Assembly (NCBI RefSeq): GCF_039888675.1
Contig: NZ_JBDQQR010000002.1
Span: 348,001-412,000, forward strand
Direction: 5' to 3'
Length of the DNA: 64,000 nucleotides
Source of the DNA: Mesorhizobium sp. CAU 1732
GTDB taxonomy: Bacteria; Pseudomonadota; Alphaproteobacteria; Rhizobiales; Rhizobiaceae
Within the stretch, counting starts at the first letter, position 1, and the number at the start of each line of letters is the position of its first letter. Position numbers and translations under genes: made by a program. Positions 44,251-52,413 of this stretch are shown one piece after another. Under the pieces are notes generated by a model, which made no database searches, had not been told where the DNA came from, and saw only the letters and a list, made by a program, of their open reading frames with translations.

Positions 44251-45032
44251 GCCGGTTCGCCCAGATAGGCGCCGGCCACCTCTTCGTCGCGGGCGATGTC
44301 GGCCGGCGTTCCCTCGGCGAGTCGCCTTCCCTGCGCCATCACGACCACCCGACCGCACAATCGCTGGATCATTTCCATGTTGTGCTCGATCAGCAGGATC
44401 GTCATGCCTGCCGCGTTGATTTCTGCGATGCGGTCGATGATCAGATCGAGCAAGGCGGGATTGACGCCGGCGGCGGGCTCGTCGAGCAGGATGACCTTCG
44501 GGTCCGTGATCATCACGCGGGCGAGTTCGAGCAGCTTGCGCTGGCCGCCCGACAGGATGCGCGCCGGCTCGTTCTCCAGATCGGACAACGACAAAAAGTC
44601 GAGGATCGAGCGCGCCTTGTCGACAGAACGGCGCTCTTCCTCCGCCACCTTGCGGAAGGCGAAGATGTTCGCCAGCATGCTCTCGCCGGTCTGGTTCTGG
44701 ACGGCTGTCAGGACGTTTTCCAGCACCGTCATTTCGCCGAAAGGCCGTGGAATCTGGAACGTCCGGCCCAGCCCGACGCGCAGGCGCTTTTCGGGGCCGA
44801 GATGGGTGAGATCGGCGGCGCCAAGCCTGATCGTGCCCGCATCGGGCCTGACCGACCCAGTGATCAAACCGAAAAGCGTCGTCTTTCCAGCGCCGTTTGG
44901 ACCGATCAGGCCGACGAGCTCACCGGGACGAAGCGCGATCGACATGTCGACGACGGCGCGCAGGCCGGCGAAACTTTTTGAAAGCCCCTGCGCCTCGAGA
45001 AGTGTCGCCTGTCCGGCGGTATCTTCGCTCAT
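44247..45032 (-). CDS. livG: ABC transporter ATP-binding protein (LivG)
   Basis: This 261-residue LivG-type ATPase has Walker A GPNGAGKTT, the LivG-typical LGRTFQIPRPFGEMTVLENVLTA, signature LSGGQRKLLELARVM and Walker B VILLDEPAAGVNP. It is the first gene of the leftward livGFHM-AKR/RidA operon and is divergent from the GntR gene. The shared 115-base promoter region contains repeated GATCACA sites. Confidence 0.94.
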   Translation of the reverse strand: MSEDTAGQATLLEAQGLSKSFAGLRAVVDMSIALRPGELVGLIGPNGAGKTTLFGLITGSVRPDAGTIRLGAADLTHLGPEKRLRVGLGRTFQIPRPFGEMTVLENVLTAVQNQTGESMLANIFAFRKVAEEERRSVDKARSILDFLSLSDLENEPARILSGGQRKLLELARVMITDPKVILLDEPAAGVNPALLDLIIDRIAEINAAGMTILLIEHNMEMIQRLCGRVVVMAQGRRLAEGTPADIARDEEVAGAYLGEPA

Positions 45033-45084
45033 TGTCGATCCGGCCCGCGCCCCATGCCTTGCATCACCTGGTCACCATTTGATT

Positions 45085-45112
45085 TGTGATCACACTTTAC
45101 ATGATCACACAA
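45085..45112. promoter_or_regulatory. Probable GntR operator between livG and gntR
   Basis: The perfect 10-base palindrome TGTGATCACA lies at 45085-45094. GATCACA recurs at 45103-45109 as part of TGATCACACAA, giving a repeat spaced 15 bases apart. It is midway between two divergent starts, 36-63 bases upstream of the GntR GTG, as expected for a regulator of both operons. Confidence 0.62.
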
Positions 45113-45147
45113 GAGGCCTAGCGTAAACCGTCTTCAAGGAGCCGGAT

Positions 45148-45873
45148 GTGCGCACAGCAAAGGATGGCACGGGATTGCAGAGCACGCTCGGCGTGCTTGG
45201 TCCGGTCGCGCGCCATACCGTGCAGGACCAGGTCTATGGCGAACTGCGCCGCTCTCTCATCCAGGGCCTGTTCGATGCCGGCGAAGTCCTGCGCATCCGC
45301 GATCTCGCGCAACGGATGTCGATCAGCACCATGCCCGTTCGCGAGGCGCTGGCGCGGTTAATCTCCGAAAAGGCGCTTGAGCCTCTCCCCAATCGTTCCG
45401 TGCGGGTGCCGCTGATCCGGCGCGAGACGCTGGAGGATTTGGCCCGCGCCCGCGCGCTCATCGAAGGGCGCCTCACCGAAATGGCCCTGCCCCGGCTTGG
45501 CGCCGAGGATCGCGACGCGCTGTGGCGCGACACCGACGCCTATGACAATTTGACCGGCGGACGCATCGAGACCGCCCACGAAGCGGCCGATCTCAACCAC
45601 GCCTTTCATTTCCGTATCTATCGCGCTGCCGGTTCGGCAGTGCTGATCCCGATCGTCGAGAGCCTGTGGATGCAGTCCGGGCCCTACATCCGCAAGGCAG
45701 CCGAGCTGTTCGATCATGGCAGCGACGCGCCGGCGACCAATCACCATCACCGGCTGCTTGAAGCGATCGAGGCCGGCGACGTTGCCGCCGGGCGCGCGGC
45801 GCTCGTTGCCGATATCGACCGGGCCTTCGATCTTCTGCGCCGCCGCCACACATTCGACAGGGAAGCCGCATGA
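45148..45873 (+). CDS. GntR-family (FCD domain) transcriptional regulator
   Basis: This 241-residue regulator has an N-terminal winged helix at about 20-85 (VYGELRRSLIQGLFDAGEVLRIRDLAQRMSISTMPVREALARLISEKALE). The all-helical FCD ligand domain at about 95-230 contains ARALIEGRLTEMALPRL, DLNHAFHFRIYRAAGS and the metal-site helix NHHHRLLEAIEAGD. The GTG start has AAGGAG 6 bases upstream. It overlaps the TIGR04076-like gene as ATGA. It probably controls both divergent arms of the AKR/Liv locus. Confidence 0.92.
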   Translation: MRTAKDGTGLQSTLGVLGPVARHTVQDQVYGELRRSLIQGLFDAGEVLRIRDLAQRMSISTMPVREALARLISEKALEPLPNRSVRVPLIRRETLEDLARARALIEGRLTEMALPRLGAEDRDALWRDTDAYDNLTGGRIETAHEAADLNHAFHFRIYRAAGSAVLIPIVESLWMQSGPYIRKAAELFDHGSDAPATNHHHRLLEAIEAGDVAAGRAALVADIDRAFDLLRRRHTFDREAA

Positions 45874-46220
45874 GCGCCGACGACCACTTCGAGTTGCACG
45901 ATCTGCGCGTCGAGATCGTCGCTCCGGAAGGCGCGAAGATTTACTGCGGCAAGCCCGGCGATCATTTCGAATTGCGCGGCGAGATGCTGCATCTGCCGGA
46001 AGGCCAGGGCTTCTCGATCTACTCGCTCGCAGCCGTGCTGCCGCTCCTGCCCGCCAAGCAGCGCGTCACGCATCAGAACGACTGGATGAGCACCGACGCC
46101 GAAGTCGCCTGCCCCGACCCGAACTGCCCGTCGCGGCTGCGGATCACGCGACTCGGGAAGCGCTCGTTCAGCCACGCCGACACGACGGCCGTGCCGCTGC
46201 CGCCAAAATCCAGGGACTGA
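45870..46220 (+). CDS. TIGR04076-like small protein
   Basis: This 116-residue protein resembles the TIGR04076 group. It has an N-terminal beta-rich start (LHDLRVEIVAPEGAKIYCGKPGDHFELRG) and the family's cysteine-bearing VACPDPNCPSRLRITRLGK near the C-terminus. The CPDPNC motif could bind a metal. Its function is unknown. The ATGA overlap with gntR and the one-base gap to the aldo/keto reductase gene show it is part of the catabolic unit; such proteins are often found beside aldo/keto reductases. Confidence 0.72.
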   Translation: MSADDHFELHDLRVEIVAPEGAKIYCGKPGDHFELRGEMLHLPEGQGFSIYSLAAVLPLLPAKQRVTHQNDWMSTDAEVACPDPNCPSRLRITRLGKRSFSHADTTAVPLPPKSRD

Positions 46221-46221
46221 C

Positions 46222-47271
46222 ATGGAACGCACAGAACTTGCACCAGGCTACGAAATCTCGCGGGTCATTCGCGGCGGGTGGCAGCTCGCCGGCGGTCACG
46301 GTGCGATCGCGCGCGATGCCGCGATCGAAGACCTGATCGCAACGGCGCAGGCCGGCATCACGACCTTCGACTGTGCCGACATCTACACCGGCGTCGAAGA
46401 GATCATCGGCGATTTTCGCGTCGAGTACGCCAGGCGGCACGGCACGGCGGCGCTCGATGCGATCCGTGTCCACACGAAGTTCGTGCCCGATCTCGCAATC
46501 CTGCCCACGATCTCGAAAGCCTATGTCGAGAAGGTCATCGACACGTCGCGGGCGCGGCTGAAGCTCGACCGGCTGGACCTCGTGCAGTTTCACTGGTGGG
46601 ACTACGCCGCGCCGGGCTGCCTCGACACGGCGCTATGGCTCAACGAGTTGCGCCAAGCCGGCAAGATCGCGCGCGTCAGCGGCACCAATTTCGATGCCGC
46701 TCATGTCGAGGCGATGGTCGATGCAGGCGTGCCGATCACCAGCGTGCAGGTGCAGTATTCGCTGATCGACGACCGTCCCGCCCGCCGCATGAGCGAAGCC
46801 GCCGTCGCGCATGGCTTCAAGCTCCTGTGCTACGGAACCGTGGCCGGCGGCTTTCTCTCCGACCGCTGGCTTGGCCGCAAGGAACCGGTCGAGCCGCAGG
46901 AAAACCGCTCGCTCACCAAGTACAAGCTCATCATCGACGATGCCGGCGGATGGGACTGGTTCCAGTCGCTTCTCGAAGCGCTGCGCATGATCGCCGACCG
47001 CCACGCGACAGACATCGCGACGGTCGCCAGCCGCGCCATGCTCGACACGCCGCACGTCGCCGGCGTCATCGTCGGGGCGCGCAACCGCTCTCATCTGGAC
47101 GCCAATCTGGCGATCGGCAATCTGCCGCTCGACGCTGAAGACCGCGCCGTGCTTGCCGCGGCCCTTTCCGGCCGTCGGCCGATCGAGGGCGAGGTCTACG
47201 CGCTCGAACGCGACCGGACCGGCCGGCATGGCGCCATCATGAAATACAATCTCAACGCGGAACCGGCCTGA
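46222..47271 (+). CDS. Aldo/keto reductase
   Basis: This 349-residue NAD(P)-dependent oxidoreductase has the catalytic tetrad D50, Y55, K86 and H124 (TTFDCADIYTG, VHTKFVP, LVQFHWW). The cofactor region VIVGARNRSHLDANL is present. It is clearly a paralogue of the reductase domain of the fusion at 40174: both have QFHWW, a GTxxGGFLSxRWLG segment and the same C-terminal architecture. One base separates it from the preceding stop. The substrate is unknown, probably a sugar, lactone or aldehyde imported by the Liv-type system. Confidence 0.92.
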   Translation: MERTELAPGYEISRVIRGGWQLAGGHGAIARDAAIEDLIATAQAGITTFDCADIYTGVEEIIGDFRVEYARRHGTAALDAIRVHTKFVPDLAILPTISKAYVEKVIDTSRARLKLDRLDLVQFHWWDYAAPGCLDTALWLNELRQAGKIARVSGTNFDAAHVEAMVDAGVPITSVQVQYSLIDDRPARRMSEAAVAHGFKLLCYGTVAGGFLSDRWLGRKEPVEPQENRSLTKYKLIIDDAGGWDWFQSLLEALRMIADRHATDIATVASRAMLDTPHVAGVIVGARNRSHLDANLAIGNLPLDAEDRAVLAAALSGRRPIEGEVYALERDRTGRHGAIMKYNLNAEPA

Positions 47272-47344
47272 CCGGCACGCTGACGACGAAAAAGGCACCC
47301 GGCGCCTTCGATAGCGATGCCGGCAACACAGGGGAAAAAGGCAA

Positions 47345-48610
47345 ATGAGGAACATCGTGAAGGTTTCGGCGCTGGCGCTCCTTGGGAGCGTGATTGCGCT
47401 TCCGGCGTTCGCGCAGGACAAGGACTGCAAGATCAAGATCGGCGTCGTCATGGAACTGACGGGGCCGGCGGGCCAGTACGGGCAGGCTGGCGCGAAGTCC
47501 GTCGAGATGGCGTTCCGCGACATCAACGAGGCGGGCGGCGCTGCAGGCTGCGACCTGACGATGGACGTGCGCGACTCGCAATCGCAGGGCAATGTGGCCG
47601 TCGACCAGGCGACCCAGCTCGTCAACGTCGAGAACGTGCCGGTGATCATCGGCGGCATCATCTCGTCGGTATCGATCCCGATCCTGACGTCAGTCACCGC
47701 ATCGGCCGGCGTCGTGCAGGTATCGCCCGCATCCTCGTCGCCGACGCTGACCACGATGGCCGTCGACGGTAAGACCAATGGCTATTTCTTCCGCACCATC
47801 ACGTCGGATGCGCTGCAAGGCACGGCTGCGGCGAAGTACGCGATCGACCAGGGCCTGAAGAAGCTCGCTATCGTTCACGTCAACAACGATTTCGGCGTCA
47901 ACATGATCAACGAGTTCCGGTCCTCCTTCGAGGCACTGGGCGGCGAAATCACGTCGGTCACGCCCTACAACGAGCGCCAGCCGAGCTACAGCGCCGAGGT
48001 CACCGTCGGCATGGCGGGCGAACCCGAGGCGCTTTATCTGGTCTCCTACCCGACCGACGGCGCCACGATCGCACGTGCCTGGATTTCGCAAGGCGGGCCT
48101 GCGAAGTTCCTGCTCAATGACGGCATGAACTCCGCCGAGTTCATCGAAGCAGTCGGCGCGCAATATCTCAACGACGCCTACGGCACCTCATCGGGAACCG
48201 TCGAGACGGCATCGACGAAGTATTTCTACGACAATTATACTGCGATATCCGGCGGCATCGCGCCTGACGCGCCGGCTGCCGACCGCTCTTACGACGCCGG
48301 CGCCATCGTCGGGCTGGCGATCGCCAAGGCGGGCTCGGCCAAGGCCGAAGCCATACGCGACGCGATCCGCGAGGTCGTGGACCCGGAAGGAGAGCCGATT
48401 TATGCCGGACCCGAGGAATTCACCAAGGCGCTTGGCCTTATCGCCGAAGGCAAACCCATCAAATATGAAGGCGTGATCGGCCCGGTTTCCTTCGACGAGA
48501 ATGGCGATATCAGCGGTCCGTTCCGCCTCTGGCGCATCCAGGACGGCGAGATCACCACGACCGGCGAAATCAGCGCCAAGGAAGTCGCCGACCTGAAGGA
48601 AGACGGCTGA
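47345..48610 (+). CDS. Periplasmic substrate-binding protein of the Liv-type transporter
   Basis: This 421-residue family receptor (LivK-like) has a signal peptide (VKVSALALLGSVIALPAFAQ). The mature part opens KDCKIKIGVVMELTGPAGQYGQAGAKSVEMAFRDIN, then has VPVIIGGIISSVSIPILTSVTASAGVVQVSPASSSP and LAIVHVNNDFGVNMINEFR. It has no permease beside it, so it almost certainly serves the livGFHM operon on the other side of the GntR promoter. A long perfect hairpin follows it. Confidence 0.93.
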   Translation: MRNIVKVSALALLGSVIALPAFAQDKDCKIKIGVVMELTGPAGQYGQAGAKSVEMAFRDINEAGGAAGCDLTMDVRDSQSQGNVAVDQATQLVNVENVPVIIGGIISSVSIPILTSVTASAGVVQVSPASSSPTLTTMAVDGKTNGYFFRTITSDALQGTAAAKYAIDQGLKKLAIVHVNNDFGVNMINEFRSSFEALGGEITSVTPYNERQPSYSAEVTVGMAGEPEALYLVSYPTDGATIARAWISQGGPAKFLLNDGMNSAEFIEAVGAQYLNDAYGTSSGTVETASTKYFYDNYTAISGGIAPDAPAADRSYDAGAIVGLAIAKAGSAKAEAIRDAIREVVDPEGEPIYAGPEEFTKALGLIAEGKPIKYEGVIGPVSFDENGDISGPFRLWRIQDGEITTTGEISAKEVADLKEDG

Positions 48611-48689
48611 GCCGGTCAGGGCGTAAGCACCCCACCGCGCTCACGGCCAAGCCGCGAACGAGCTTTGCTCGCGCACGTTCCTGCCAAAT

Positions 48690-48720
48690 GCCAGCCGCCG
48701 GAATCGTCCCGGCGGCTGGC
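48690..48720 (+). terminator. Hairpin terminator after the binding-protein gene
   Basis: GCCAGCCGCCGG and CCGGCGGCTGGC form a perfect 12-base stem with a 7-base loop, 80 bases after the stop. No T run follows, so it may act as a bidirectional rho-assisted or stabilising hairpin between two converging genes. Confidence 0.6.
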
Positions 48721-48802
48721 CCTCCAAAGCCCGGGATCAACCACCTAGGCAGCCTGTATCTGGGAAGGAGGAGCCACTGCCCGAGGAAACCGAACTCAAA
48801 CG

Positions 48803-49042
48803 CTACCGAACGCGAGCGGCTTCCATCACGTCGACGCGCCGTTCGAGATTGGCCTGGCGGACCATCGACGGCAGCAGGAAGAGATCGATGATCTGGCCGA
48901 TGCCGAGCAGGCCGAATGTGAACAGCCACAACAGCCCCGTCCAGAAACGGCCGACATAGATGCGGTGTATGCCGCACAAGCCTACGAGGCACAGGAGCCA
49001 GAGTATGAATGTTGCGGGGCCGGACTTCATCACCTTCACCAT
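48803..49042 (-). CDS. TM2 domain membrane protein
   Basis: This 79-residue protein has two hydrophobic helices joined by a short turn: FILWLLCLVGLCGIHRIYVGRFWTGLLWLFTFGLLGIGQIIDLFLLP spans both. That is the TM2 domain pattern (GxHRFYxG then GxGxxxDxF). The charged tail follows (RQANLERRVDVMEAARVR). Start at MVKVMKSG (49042) or MKSG (49030). Function unknown. Confidence 0.82.
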   Translation of the reverse strand: MVKVMKSGPATFILWLLCLVGLCGIHRIYVGRFWTGLLWLFTFGLLGIGQIIDLFLLPSMVRQANLERRVDVMEAARVR

Positions 49043-49118
49043 CGAACCGATATGTTGATCGACAGATAGGAACGCGCCGGCGCAATGTCGAGGAAACGTG
49101 CCCTCGCGCAGCCGCGCC

Positions 49119-49808
49119 TCAGTGCTGTTCGCGCACTTCCAGCGTGCGATAGAAGTCCTGTAGCTGCTTGCCGCGCTCCGGGCGGAACGATCGCTCGCGG
49201 TGCGCGATGAGCTTGATCCGGTCGATGCGGAAAGCACGAAAATCGTTGCGCAACTCGCACCATGCGACCAGCGTCCAGACCTTGCCCCAGAACCAGAGAC
49301 CAAGCGGGCGGATGTCGCGCTGCGATGTATTTCCGGCCTCGTCCGAATAGTCGATGCCGAGAACGGCACGTGCCTCGACTGCCCGCTCCAGGACGTCGAT
49401 CGACTTGCGCTCTGTATCGCTCACCACCCAGTTGGGCATGTGGATTTCGGTGCGTGCGATGCGGGCTTTTTCGGAGTCCGGAAGCACCGCGCCGATCTTG
49501 ACCAGCGCCTCGTCGGCAGCCCGCGCCATCTCGGCGCCACCGAAGGCACGCACCATGCGTGCGCCTGCCACCAGGGCTACGATCTCGTCACGCGTGAACA
49601 TCAGCGGCGGAAGGTCGAAACCTTCCCTCATGAGATAGCCGACACCGGCTTCCCCGTCGATCGGCACGCCGGTCGACTGCAAATCCGCGATATCGCGATA
49701 GATGGTCCGCTCGGATACTTCGAGACGCTCGCCCAGCATGCGCGCGGTGACGAGCCTGCCACCCCGCAGATGCTGGACGATCTGGAACAAACGATCTGCA
49801 CGGCGCAT
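49119..49808 (-). CDS. YafY/WYL-type transcriptional regulator
   Basis: This 229-residue regulator has an N-terminal HTH_11 domain at about 1-60 (RRADRLFQIVQHLRGGRLVTARMLGERLEVSERTIYRDIADLQ). A WYL domain follows (about 130-215), with RDIRPLGLWFWGKVWTLVAWCELRNDFRAFRIDRI. The WYL-type core reads LVAWCEL. ATG at 49808 (MRRADRL) was preferred over 49841 as the usual family start. A 26-base palindrome lies 51 bases upstream, probably its own operator. Confidence 0.9.
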   Translation of the reverse strand: MRRADRLFQIVQHLRGGRLVTARMLGERLEVSERTIYRDIADLQSTGVPIDGEAGVGYLMREGFDLPPLMFTRDEIVALVAGARMVRAFGGAEMARAADEALVKIGAVLPDSEKARIARTEIHMPNWVVSDTERKSIDVLERAVEARAVLGIDYSDEAGNTSQRDIRPLGLWFWGKVWTLVAWCELRNDFRAFRIDRIKLIAHRERSFRPERGKQLQDFYRTLEVREQH

Positions 49809-49858
49809 GGATCTGGTCCCTCTCGCGATCCGGTATGACATCGCGATAATGCCAGTAC

Positions 49859-49884
49859 CCTCCTGACAACATTGTGTCAGGAGG
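49859..49884. promoter_or_regulatory. Perfect palindrome upstream of the WYL regulator, probable operator
   Basis: CCTCCTGACA and TGTCAGGAGG pair exactly around a 6-base centre. The half-site TGACACAA of this element (on the minus strand) recurs once at 50131-50138, upstream of the DUF1127 gene. No T run follows, so an operator is likelier than a terminator. Confidence 0.6.
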
Positions 49885-49916
49885 ACGGCAGGATGAACCC
49901 ATTTCCGCGGCGCGGA

Positions 49917-50099
49917 TCATAACCACCAGTTCGCGCGGCTTGGCATCCGGTCAGGCGCAGTGTCGCGCCAGCCGATATCCTTGCGGATATGCTCCGGAAG
50001 ACTGGAAACGATGCGGCGTGTACGGACCGCCTCCCGCATCCCGCGCCACCGGGACAGCGCACTCTCGAACACGACAAGAACGGCATTTGTATCGGACAT
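49917..50099 (-). CDS. DUF1127 small protein
   Basis: This 60-residue protein has the arginine-rich DUF1127 helix pattern RWRGMREAVRTRRIVSSLPEHIRKDIGW near its middle. DUF1127 proteins are often stress-induced and have roles in RNA or phosphate-related regulation. Two frames are open here; this one carries the motif and has AGGAG at a suitable distance. The ribosome site lies in the arm of a perfect 9-base hairpin. Confidence 0.75.
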   Translation of the reverse strand: MSDTNAVLVVFESALSRWRGMREAVRTRRIVSSLPEHIRKDIGWRDTAPDRMPSRANWWL

Positions 50100-50100
50100 G

Positions 50101-50128
50101 GTCGTCTCCTCTCATCTTGGGAGACGAC
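50101..50128 (-). promoter_or_regulatory. Leader hairpin masking the DUF1127 ribosome binding site
   Basis: On the minus strand GTCGTCTCC pairs perfectly with GGAGACGAC around a 10-base loop. The second arm contains the AGGAGA ribosome site and ends one base before the ATG. Translation should be low until the stem opens, for example by heat, a protein or an RNA. Confidence 0.6.
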
Positions 50129-50170
50129 AATGACACAACCCTCCGGACAGCCTGACGTCAGCAGCCTTCG

Positions 50171-50959
50171 CTATGCCTCTGCGACGGGAACGGTGTAGTT
50201 CAACGGCAGGCGGCCGCCATCGGCATAGATGGTCTGGCCGGTGACATAGCTTGCATCGTCGGAGGCCAGGAACGACGCGATCGATGCGATCTCTTCCGGC
50301 TGTCCAATGCGCCCCAGCGGCGTGCGCGACAGGATACGCGCCTTGGCTTCCGGGTCGTGGTTCACGTTTGCAAGCATGTCCGTGTCGATCGAACCGGGGC
50401 CGATCGCGTTGACGCGGATGCCGTAGGGCGCGAGCGCCAACGCCATCACGCGCGTCAACTGGTTCACGCCACCTTTGGATACCGAGTAGGGCACCTGATT
50501 GCCTATCGCGACGAGCGCGTTGATCGACGACATGTTGACGATCGACCCGGCAGCACCGCCGGCCTTGACCTTGTCGACCATGAAGCGCGCCGCCGCCTGT
50601 CCGGTCAGGAACGAGCCCTTGAGATTGACGTTCAGCACCCGGTCGAAATCCTCCTCTTTCAGATCGAGGAAGTCGGCGGCGTGCACGATTCCGGCATTGT
50701 TGACCAGAATGTCGATGTCACCATAGGCGTCGATCGTCGCCGCAACCAGATTGTGGACGTCGAGTTTCCTGGCGACGTCGGCGCGAATGAAGCGCGCCTC
50801 GCCGAGCTTGAGGAGATCGGCCTCGGCCGCCTCGCCGCGTTCCGTGTCATTGTCGGCAATGACCACGCGCGCGCCGTCGCGCAGGAAGCGCCGCGCAATG
50901 GCAAACCCGATGCCGCCCGCGCCACCTGTCACGATCGCCGTTTTCCCGTCGAGTGCCAT
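50171..50959 (-). CDS. SDR-family oxidoreductase
   Basis: This 262-residue classical short-chain dehydrogenase has the cofactor loop TGGAGGIGFAIA, the acidic residue in VIADND (suggesting NAD preference), NNAGIV and the catalytic segment NMSSINA then YSVSKGG (Ser, Tyr, Lys). GPGSIDTDM and the family C-terminus YVTGQTIYADGG follow. Substrate unknown; it resembles glucose/3-oxoacyl-type dehydrogenases. It stands alone downstream of the Hsp70-like gene. Confidence 0.92.
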   Translation of the reverse strand: MALDGKTAIVTGGAGGIGFAIARRFLRDGARVVIADNDTERGEAAEADLLKLGEARFIRADVARKLDVHNLVAATIDAYGDIDILVNNAGIVHAADFLDLKEEDFDRVLNVNLKGSFLTGQAAARFMVDKVKAGGAAGSIVNMSSINALVAIGNQVPYSVSKGGVNQLTRVMALALAPYGIRVNAIGPGSIDTDMLANVNHDPEAKARILSRTPLGRIGQPEEIASIASFLASDDASYVTGQTIYADGGRLPLNYTVPVAEA

Positions 50960-50991
50960 TCAGGTCTCCTGATCGCAAGATTTTTATGCCA

Positions 50992-51013
50992 CCCCGACAG
51001 TGGGCGGTCGGGG
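50992..51013 (-). terminator. Hairpin between the Hsp70-like and SDR genes
   Basis: CCCCGAC and GTCGGGG form a 7-base stem with an 8-base loop, 8 bases past the Hsp70-like stop. No T run follows on the minus strand, so termination is likely weak. The SDR gene starts 32 bases further on. Confidence 0.4.
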
Positions 51014-51021
51014 AGTTCAGG

Positions 51022-52290
51022 TCAACGCGCAGCGCCGAACTTGCGCGCGGCATCGACCGCGAGCCCCAGCCCCACCGACCCGAACTGGTCGGACTGTGCG
51101 ATGCGCGCATCGGGAAACTTAGCCGTTGCCGCGGACAGCACGGCCGGCACCTGCGCGCCGCCTCCGGTCAGAATCACCGTGTCGATCGCGTCGGCACGCA
51201 CGCCTGCCTTGTTGAGTGCTTCCTCGATAGCGGCGCCGATGCGCAAGACCAGTTCCGCGGCCGCGATTTCGAATTCATCGCGCGTCACCGGTATCTTCAG
51301 CGACAGGCCGGTCTCTTTCAGCCTGATCTCGGTGGCGCTGAGCTCCGTGAGCTCGATCTTCGCCTTCTCGACCTGTGCCGCCAGCCTGTGCCCCGAACGG
51401 TTGCGCAGCAGATGCTCGTAGCGTCCCAGCTTTTCAGGCTCCGCAGCCTCGCGAGCCAGCGCCTGGATGTCGCGCAGCGTCTTCGCCGTGTAGAGCTGGT
51501 TGATCTTGTGCCAGGTCGCCATGTCGTTGAAATACCAGACCGGCAGATGGCGCTTGCCGTCGGTCGTGCGCGACCCGAGCCCCATATTCGGCATCACCTT
51601 CGCGATATTGAGCTGACGGTCGAAATCCGTGCCGCCGACATGCACGCCGGACGTGCTGAGGATATCGTCGCGCCGATCGTTCGCTCGGGCGCGGTCCGGC
51701 GAAAGGCGGAGCACGGAGAAATCCGACGTGCCGCCGCCGATATCGACCACCAGCGCAAGCTCCTCGCCATTGATGCTGCGCTCATAGTGCATTGCCGCTG
51801 CAACGGGCTCGAACTGGAACTCGATGTGCCGGAAGCCTTCGGCGCGCGCGGCCGCCTCGAGTTGATCCTGTGCTGTGCGGTCCGCCGTTTCGTCCTCGTC
51901 GACGAAATGCACCGGACGCCCGAGCACGACGGATTCCGGAATGCCCCCCGTCTCCGCCTCCAGCCGCGTGCGCAGATGGCGCAGGAAGCGACCTATGAGG
52001 CCCTGGAATGTCATCCGGTCGCGGCCGACCTGCGTCGTCTCCTTCATCAGGCTCGTGCCGAGGATCGACTTCAGCGCCCGCATGAAGCGGCCTTCCGCGC
52101 CGTCCATATATTCGAAGACGGCGGCACGGCCGAAATATGTGTTGCCGTCCTCGATGCTGAAGAACAGGGCCGACGGGATCGTCACCTGCTCGCCCTCCAG
52201 CGCGATCAGGCTGGGCATGCCGCCCGGTTCACAAAGACCAACGGTGGAATTGGTGGTGCCGAAATCGACGCCACAATACAGAGGGGGCAT
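51022..52290 (-). CDS. Hsp70/YegD-like chaperone-type ATPase
   Basis: This 422-residue actin-fold ATPase has only the nucleotide-binding half of Hsp70. The phosphate-1 loop GVDFGTTNS, the phosphate-2 region LVVDIGGGTSDFSVL and the adenosine motif VILTGGGAQVPAV are intact. The substrate-binding domain is absent, as in YegD. MPPLYCGVDFG was chosen as the start; GTG at 52326 is possible. Role unknown, perhaps a specialised chaperone. Confidence 0.88.
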   Translation of the reverse strand: MPPLYCGVDFGTTNSTVGLCEPGGMPSLIALEGEQVTIPSALFFSIEDGNTYFGRAAVFEYMDGAEGRFMRALKSILGTSLMKETTQVGRDRMTFQGLIGRFLRHLRTRLEAETGGIPESVVLGRPVHFVDEDETADRTAQDQLEAAARAEGFRHIEFQFEPVAAAMHYERSINGEELALVVDIGGGTSDFSVLRLSPDRARANDRRDDILSTSGVHVGGTDFDRQLNIAKVMPNMGLGSRTTDGKRHLPVWYFNDMATWHKINQLYTAKTLRDIQALAREAAEPEKLGRYEHLLRNRSGHRLAAQVEKAKIELTELSATEIRLKETGLSLKIPVTRDEFEIAAAELVLRIGAAIEEALNKAGVRADAIDTVILTGGGAQVPAVLSAATAKFPDARIAQSDQFGSVGLGLAVDAARKFGAAR

Positions 52291-52413
52291 GGGAAAGGCT
52301 CGCAATGCGTAGCCCATTGCGAACACGAGCGTCGCGGCCGGGCGGTTATGGGACGGAAGGGTCGTCCGTCTAACCGATCGGCGATGCGAAGGAAAGGGCG
52401 AATGTCGCGCCCG

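Noticed and set aside
45085..45112. CRP/Fnr-type binding site
   Set aside because: TGTGA and TCACA are present but without the 6-base spacing of CRP sites; a GntR operator fits the position better.
48570..49085. 171-codon minus-strand frame over the binding-protein terminator and TM2 gene
   Set aside because: It runs through the hairpin and overlaps the TM2 gene in another frame; the TM2 frame has the domain signature.
49859..49884. Intrinsic terminator for the DUF1127 gene
   Set aside because: The stem is strong but no T run follows on the minus strand, and the half-site recurs upstream, so an operator is preferred.
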